A stretch of DNA of 64,000 nucleotides from Metabacillus rhizolycopersici (GTDB lineage Bacteria; Bacillota; Bacilli; Bacillales; Bacillaceae), in contig NZ_JAIQUM010000008.1 in the NCBI RefSeq assembly GCF_020075705.1, positions 69,846 through 133,845 of the forward strand, in the 5' to 3' direction. Below, piece by piece: positions 60,052 to 64,000 of the stretch. Both the position numbers and the translations under genes were made by a program. The notes under the pieces were generated by a model that saw nothing but the letters and a program-made list of their open reading frames with translations, did no database searches and was not told the origin of the DNA. Positions within the stretch are counted from its first letter, which is position 1, and every line of letters starts with the position of its first letter.

Positions 60052-60166
60052 CCTATTTCTTCACTCCTACATAGCTTACAAATACACTATTCCTCATTAT
60101 ATCAATTGAGTTTTTAACATTCAATGGATAATGAACAGTCATTCCCTAAAAAAAAATGACAGAAAC

Positions 60167-60198
60167 TAGGCAATCTTCAAATCATAGGAAGATCGCTT
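60167..60198. terminator. Hairpin downstream of yqxA
   Basis: GGCAATCTTC and GAAGATCGC arms around a 9-base loop. The T-run (TTTTTT) follows on the plus strand, and on the minus strand nine T occur about 10 bases beyond. It probably ends spoIIP-yqxA transcripts. Confidence 0.5.
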
Positions 60199-60217
60199 TT
60201 TTCTGCCAGCTCATTCT

Positions 60218-60568
60218 TTACCTTACTAGTTCATTTATCCACCCTGCAATTGATTCTAAGAAGGCAGCCACACTGTTACTTACAATTGTTGCAATCTGTT
60301 TACCGATTTGAGAGAAGATGTTAAATGCTTCAATTTGTTCTAATTTTTCTTGTTTCCCTTTGAGGTCCTGACTGGTTATCTTATTTCCAAGAATGGATGC
60401 TTGCACATCACCAGTTTGTTTATTTTCAACTTGAAAGGCTCCTTGTAGCTCGGGATCATTATACCCTTTCATTTTGATCATACCTTCATTTGCCTGCTGC
60501 ATGCCGATTAATACCCCAAAGAATAGTACTGAACATAGAACAAAGCATTTGAATGCGAATTTCACCAT
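60218..60568 (-). CDS. yqxA: DUF3679 protein YqxA
   Basis: A 116-residue protein with an N-terminal signal-like segment (about 4-22, FAFKCFVLCSVLFFGVLIGM) followed by a conserved QQANEGMIKMKGYNDP block and a hydrophobic C-terminal helix (about 85-112). Function unknown; the family is found in spore formers beside spoIIP. It begins 22 bases after spoIIP and lies upstream of lepA, the same order as in B. subtilis. Co-transcription with spoIIP suggests mother-cell expression. Confidence 0.82.
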   Translation of the reverse strand: MVKFAFKCFVLCSVLFFGVLIGMQQANEGMIKMKGYNDPELQGAFQVENKQTGDVQASILGNKITSQDLKGKQEKLEQIEAFNIFSQIGKQIATIVSNSVAAFLESIAGWINELVR

Positions 60569-60590
60569 ATAACTTCCCTCACATTTTTAT

Positions 60591-61799
60591 TTATTCCTTT
60601 TTTTCACTTAATGCATCCCCGTTTACTTTTTCTGCTTGCCAGTAATATTCACTAAATACATCGGAAACTGCTGCAACTGCATTTTTAAGTTCATTTAAAT
60701 TATTGTCCACTCCACCGAACTCAAGAAGTAAGGCATTATTTGATAAATCTTGGTTATAAACTCCGTTTTTCCCTTTACCACCTTGCTTGAAGATCCCTCT
60801 ACTCAGGCCTGGATATTTTTTTTCTAATAAAGCATGAAGTTCTTTGGCAAGCTTTTCATTTTTATCTGCATTTGGATTATCTCTACCGATAACAAAAGCG
60901 ATCTTCGCATATGATTTATTATTAATTTCGATTGTTGTGACACCTTTTCTTTGAGAATCTCGGTGAATATCAATAATGTAATCTAGATTACGATTACTCG
61001 CCATCGCACTTTCAACAAGTGGACGGGAGGCTGCATATGATTTTCCATAGTTCCAACCCTTTTGTTTAAGATTCGCTTGAATATCAGTCGTTTCAATTTG
61101 ATTTCCAATTCCCTCTTCTTGGAGAGCTTTTCCTAACAATTCACTTACAATCGTTATATTGGCTTTTGAGTGATTCGCTAGATCAGGATTAGTTTCCCCT
61201 TGTAATAATGGTAAATACGATTCAGTATTGTGCGTGTTATAAATATAAACAACCTTTTTATCACCAGTTGTTAATGTAGGCGGGGTTTTAGGTTCCTCGT
61301 TTGTTGGGTTTACAACCTCATTTTTATCGATCGATGCTTCCCTTTCTTGTTCTAACACTTCAGTTGGCGGTGGTGATTCGAAAGGCATATTTGTATAGTC
61401 TGTCCCACTTCCTGCAACAACAATTTCACTATCATAGAGTGAAAAACCCGGCAATTCCCTTCCTAAAAGGCTTCTGGGATCGTCCGGGTTGATACTTGTT
61501 GCAACCTTGAACAAGATGGACGAAAGCTTAATAGGTTCCGTTTCTTCTGGTAATGCAGAAATAAAAAAGCGATTTTCTGCTCCTAATAATTGCAGAAATG
61601 CCTCACTATCAATATTTTTTGTCAAATCATTAATTGATGAAGATGTTAAGCGATATTCCGGTTTTAGCGATGTTAATACACCAGAAAGCAAAAATGTCAT
61701 TAAAAGGACAATGAAGCTGACAACGATTCCTTTTTTAATACTTGTCCCATTTAATGTTACGATCATATTTCGAGTAGTACGAGCACGCTTCATTTTCAT
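60591..61799 (-). CDS. spoIIP: Stage II sporulation protein P
   Basis: Membrane-bound peptidoglycan hydrolase (amidase and endopeptidase) of the engulfment complex with SpoIID and SpoIIM, 402 residues. An N-terminal helix (about 25-45) anchors it; the catalytic domain (about 175-395) starts VVYIYNTHNTESYLPLL with zinc ligands, followed by YIIDIHRDSQRKGVTTIEIN, GKNGVYNQDLS and LLLEFGGVDNNL (catalytic Glu region). GGAGG precedes the ATG. It lies between gpr and yqxA. Confidence 0.95.
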   Translation of the reverse strand: MKMKRARTTRNMIVTLNGTSIKKGIVVSFIVLLMTFLLSGVLTSLKPEYRLTSSSINDLTKNIDSEAFLQLLGAENRFFISALPEETEPIKLSSILFKVATSINPDDPRSLLGRELPGFSLYDSEIVVAGSGTDYTNMPFESPPPTEVLEQEREASIDKNEVVNPTNEEPKTPPTLTTGDKKVVYIYNTHNTESYLPLLQGETNPDLANHSKANITIVSELLGKALQEEGIGNQIETTDIQANLKQKGWNYGKSYAASRPLVESAMASNRNLDYIIDIHRDSQRKGVTTIEINNKSYAKIAFVIGRDNPNADKNEKLAKELHALLEKKYPGLSRGIFKQGGKGKNGVYNQDLSNNALLLEFGGVDNNLNELKNAVAAVSDVFSEYYWQAEKVNGDALSEKKE

Positions 61800-61954
61800 T
61801 AATCCTCCCTATGCTTGTCTACTAATTTCTATGAACAAGTATAAGGAAGTAGAACTGTAGTTATGAAGGTTGTGGGTTCGATACTACGCTAATCTATTAA
61901 AAGCTAACACATTTTTAAAAGGTTATGAATGTATAAATTTTTGAACTTAGTGTC

Positions 61955-62083
61955 GGTGTCTAGCGCAAGCGTCCTAGCCTCTCGGGGTCATAAGCCACAC
62001 ATGAATTGAAGGCAAAGAACGCCTTCTATTCATGCGCGTCTTATGCCTGTCGAGGCTGAACAAGGCGCTTGCACTTTTCTTAT
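61955..62083. repeat. Family A repeat, full copy (minus orientation, tail type 2)
   Basis: Runs right to left: ends gcacttttcttat (head ataagaaaagtgc inverted) and begins ttgaacttagtgtcggtgtc (tail). Inner arms catgaat / attcatg. It lies between gpr and spoIIP, both minus strand, and would be in any read-through message. Confidence 0.88.
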
Positions 62084-62098
62084 CTACTAGGTGCAATG

Positions 62099-63223
62099 TT
62101 AATGAGTGTATGCACCTGAATTACTTTGATCTACCGTTTGATGAAGTGCAGTGTTTAATCCACTAGCAATGACGTTTGCCATATCCTCAATAAACATATC
62201 AACTTCTTTTGGCGTGACCATTAAATTATGTCCAAGTGGTGATAATACTTCATGAATGAGCTTACGTTTCTCATCATCCTCAAGTCCACCGATAATTCCT
62301 AAAAATTGCTGACGATGCTCTTCATCAGGCAAATCCTCATCAGTTAAGACACGTCGTTCGCCAAAACTCATTCCTGCTGGTGTTAGCGATCTTGAAGGTC
62401 TATCTCCTTCTTTCAACTCTCTACCAAAATGCTTTAAAATATAGTCAATCGTATCACTTGTAATCGAAACAGCATCAACAACGGTTGGGATCCCAATTGC
62501 AATCACAGGAATACCGAACGTTTCTTGACTTAATGCTTTTCTTTTATTTCCGACTCCTGATCCTGGATGGATGCCAGTATCCGAAATTTGTATCGTTGTG
62601 TTCACACGATCAAGTGAACGGGCTGCTAAAGCGTCAATCGCGATCACAAAATCTGGTTTCGATTGTTCAATCACCCCAGAAATAATATCACTCGTTTCAA
62701 TTCCGGTTATTCCCATTACACCAGGCGCAATGGCACTGACAGGACGAAATCCTTCTTCAACATTTTCAGGCTGAAGTTTAAAAAGATGACGAGTAATTAA
62801 TAAATTCTCAACTGTAAGTGGTCCTAATGCATCAGGTGTAACATTCCAGTTCCCTAATCCAACAACTAAACAACTTGCATCCTTTGGAATATTCAATTCA
62901 GATAGAAAATGACTAAATTGCTTTGCAAAGACTTCCACTACTTTATCTTGAAGCTCTGAGTCCTTTTGTCGAATACCTTGTACTTCTAAAGTCAAATATT
63001 TACCTGGTTTTTTCCCGACTAGTTTGGCACCCTCGTCCTTTATCTCTAAAGAAGAAATACTTATCCCTTCTTCATCCCATTCTTTCACAATGACACCGGC
63101 AATATGATTACTATCTGCTGCCTTTCCGCCTTGTGTCACTGTTTCTTCAAGAGCAATAACCCTTGCTTCAATAGCTAAGTCCGTTCGCACTGAATACTCA
63201 CTTAAGTCTAATGACTTTTTCAT
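62099..63223 (-). CDS. gpr: Germination protease Gpr
   Basis: Protease that degrades small acid-soluble spore proteins at germination, 374 residues. The N-terminus [20 protein letters not shown] is the zymogen segment removed during activation. The catalytic family A25 shows [36 protein letters not shown] and [14 protein letters not shown]. The frame opens at 63265, but the ATG at 63223 follows GGGAGG. It is a forespore gene in B. subtilis; I could not place a convincing sigma-G promoter. Confidence 0.96.
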   Translation of the reverse strand: MKKSLDLSEYSVRTDLAIEARVIALEETVTQGGKAADSNHIAGVIVKEWDEEGISISSLEIKDEGAKLVGKKPGKYLTLEVQGIRQKDSELQDKVVEVFAKQFSHFLSELNIPKDASCLVVGLGNWNVTPDALGPLTVENLLITRHLFKLQPENVEEGFRPVSAIAPGVMGITGIETSDIISGVIEQSKPDFVIAIDALAARSLDRVNTTIQISDTGIHPGSGVGNKRKALSQETFGIPVIAIGIPTVVDAVSITSDTIDYILKHFGRELKEGDRPSRSLTPAGMSFGERRVLTDEDLPDEEHRQQFLGIIGGLEDDEKRKLIHEVLSPLGHNLMVTPKEVDMFIEDMANVIASGLNTALHQTVDQSNSGAYTH

Positions 63224-63471
63224 CGAAATACCTCCCAAATAGTTCCTAATACGTATGTTTACCATTTATCCAAAGAAACATTCTATCGATTTCTTATTTA
63301 AGGTGACAACGTAGTCATCAAGTATCAGTAATTTAGGAATAATAGGATGAACGGATTAGATTCAGGGAAATATCCCCAGTTAAATACTGGATTTCCATTG
63401 GATTAAAAGAGGATTTTGAAAAATTAATGCATAATTTAATGGAGTTCTGCGTATTTTCCTTTACATTAGTA

Positions 63472-63500
63472 TTGCAATATAGGTAGCCGTTTGATAGAAT
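63472..63500 (+). promoter_or_regulatory. Sigma-A promoter of rpsT
   Basis: TTGCAA (63472-63477), 17 bases, TAGAAT (63495-63500), about 70 bases before the rpsT ATG. The remainder of the gpr-rpsT gap (63224-63470) must hold the divergent gpr promoter; nothing else is seen. Confidence 0.75.
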
Positions 63501-63571
63501 ATCTTTTGTTCATGTAAAGGAAATGTCGAGTAATATAGATCTCGATTTACTTCTTAGGAGGTGAAAAATAA

Positions 63572-63838
63572 ATGCCAAATATTAAATCTGCTATCAAACG
63601 CGTAAAAACAAATGACAAGCGTAATGCACATAACTCAGCTATTAAATCTGCAATGCGTACTGCTATCAAAAGAGTAGATGCATTAGTGTTAACTAACGAT
63701 ACTGACAATGCAAAAACTGCACTTGTTGAAGCTAACAAACGAATTGATAAAGCTGCACAAAGTGGTTTAGTTCATAAGAACACTGCTGCACGTTACAAAT
63801 CTCGTTTAGCGAAAAGTGTTAACGGATTATCAGCATAA
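63572..63838 (+). CDS. rpsT: 30S ribosomal protein S20
   Basis: Small basic ribosomal protein, 88 residues, binding 16S rRNA early in assembly. [20 protein letters not shown] and [19 protein letters not shown] are the typical ends. TTAGGAGGTGA precedes the ATG. It is divergent from gpr, as in B. subtilis, and monocistronic with two tandem terminators. Its codon use looks highly biased, consistent with high expression. Confidence 0.98.
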   Translation: MPNIKSAIKRVKTNDKRNAHNSAIKSAMRTAIKRVDALVLTNDTDNAKTALVEANKRIDKAAQSGLVHKNTAARYKSRLAKSVNGLSA

Positions 63839-63842
63839 TTAT

Positions 63843-63873
63843 AAAAAACGATCCTATTAAGGATCGTTTTTTA
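63843..63873 (+). terminator. First terminator of rpsT
   Basis: ACGATCC (63848-63854) pairs with GGATCGT (63861-63867), flanked by A6 and T6, so it works on both strands. Confidence 0.9.
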
Positions 63874-63875
63874 TC

Positions 63876-63911
63876 AGGCTGTTGAGAAAGTTTTTTCTCA
63901 ACAGCCTTTTT
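63876..63911 (+). terminator. Second, larger terminator-like hairpin after rpsT
   Basis: AGGCTGTTGAGAAA (63876-63889) pairs perfectly with TTTCTCAACAGCCT (63894-63907), and T-rich sequence follows. It begins three bases after the first terminator. Confidence 0.85.
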
Positions 63912-63974
63912 TGAGTTTAAGTGAGTTCTTGCCTGTCAAAACTGCTAAAAAGGAAAAATAAGGAGAGATGCAGT

Positions 63975-64000
63975 ATGATGGGAACCTTAAAGAATCATCG
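63975..64000 (+). CDS. Possible start of a plus-strand gene cut by the window edge
   Basis: ATG at 63975 follows AAGGAG by 9 bases and opens MMGTLKNHR before the window ends. Too short to identify. In B. subtilis the next gene is holA on the opposite strand, so a plus-strand gene here would be an insertion or a local difference. Confidence 0.3.

Noticed and set aside
63241..63330. Sigma-G promoter for gpr
   Set aside because: CATACGTA is present on the minus strand, but the only GAAT-type -35 is about 21 bases away, outside the accepted spacing.

Overview
The window is a low-GC Firmicutes chromosome segment from an endospore-forming Bacillaceae member. It carries sporulation genes (spoIIP, gpr, yqfC, yqfD), a Bacillus-type rpsU-yqeY-floA-phoH-ybeY-era-recO-glyQS-dnaG-sigA gene order, a perfect CIRCE element, a glycine T-box and a sigma-W type promoter. 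It corresponds to the yqe/yqf/yqg region of Bacillus subtilis. I cannot fix genus or species from the sequence alone.

Layout. 1-2859: 5' part of the phosphate ABC operon (pstS-pstC-pstA, minus strand) behind a four-repeat Pho box. 3016-10227: an MFS transporter (YqgE-like), sodA, a Na/phosphate cotransporter with a PhoU-like tail and a twin-palindrome promoter, a DUF1189 membrane protein and a chemoreceptor. 10469-13776: yqfZ, ispG, a small unknown gene, yqfX and yqfW. 13987-16448: zinc uptake operon znuC-znuB-zur and yqfT. 16801-23223: nfo-cshB, vrrA/yqfQ, ispH, yqfO and trmK. 23575-30557: cccA, an unknown membrane protein, sigA, dnaG, a frameshifted yqxD, yqfL and ccpN. 30807-40097: glyQS with its T-box, recO, yqzL, era, cdd, dgkA, ybeY and pgpH. 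40318-46090: phoH, yqfD, yqfC, yqfB, floA and nfeD. 46732-56613: yqeY, rpsU, deoC, mtaB, rsmE, prmA, dnaJ, dnaK, grpE and hrcA. 56826-63838: hemW, lepA, yqxA, spoIIP, gpr and rpsT. The right edge may open a further plus-strand gene.

Most genes are ordinary housekeeping functions: replication and transcription initiation, tRNA charging and modification, ribosome assembly, MEP isoprenoid synthesis, the chaperone regulon, metal and phosphate uptake, and late sporulation. They are packed as short minus-strand operons with overlapping or nearly touching reading frames.

The least ordinary material is between genes. At least eight full copies, two internally deleted copies and one tail-only remnant of a roughly 120-230 bp palindromic repeat (family A) occur, and their inner stem arms differ between copies yet stay complementary. 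A second family (B) ends in a motif like TTAATGCGGGATAAA and has four copies. Other points are paired 14-bp palindromes over the promoter of the Na/phosphate transporter, an ispH leader with two terminator-like hairpins, a terminator that contains the ribosome binding site of yqfC, and an apparent one-base deletion near the start of yqxD. I found no CRISPR array, prophage, defence island or clearly new multi-gene system.
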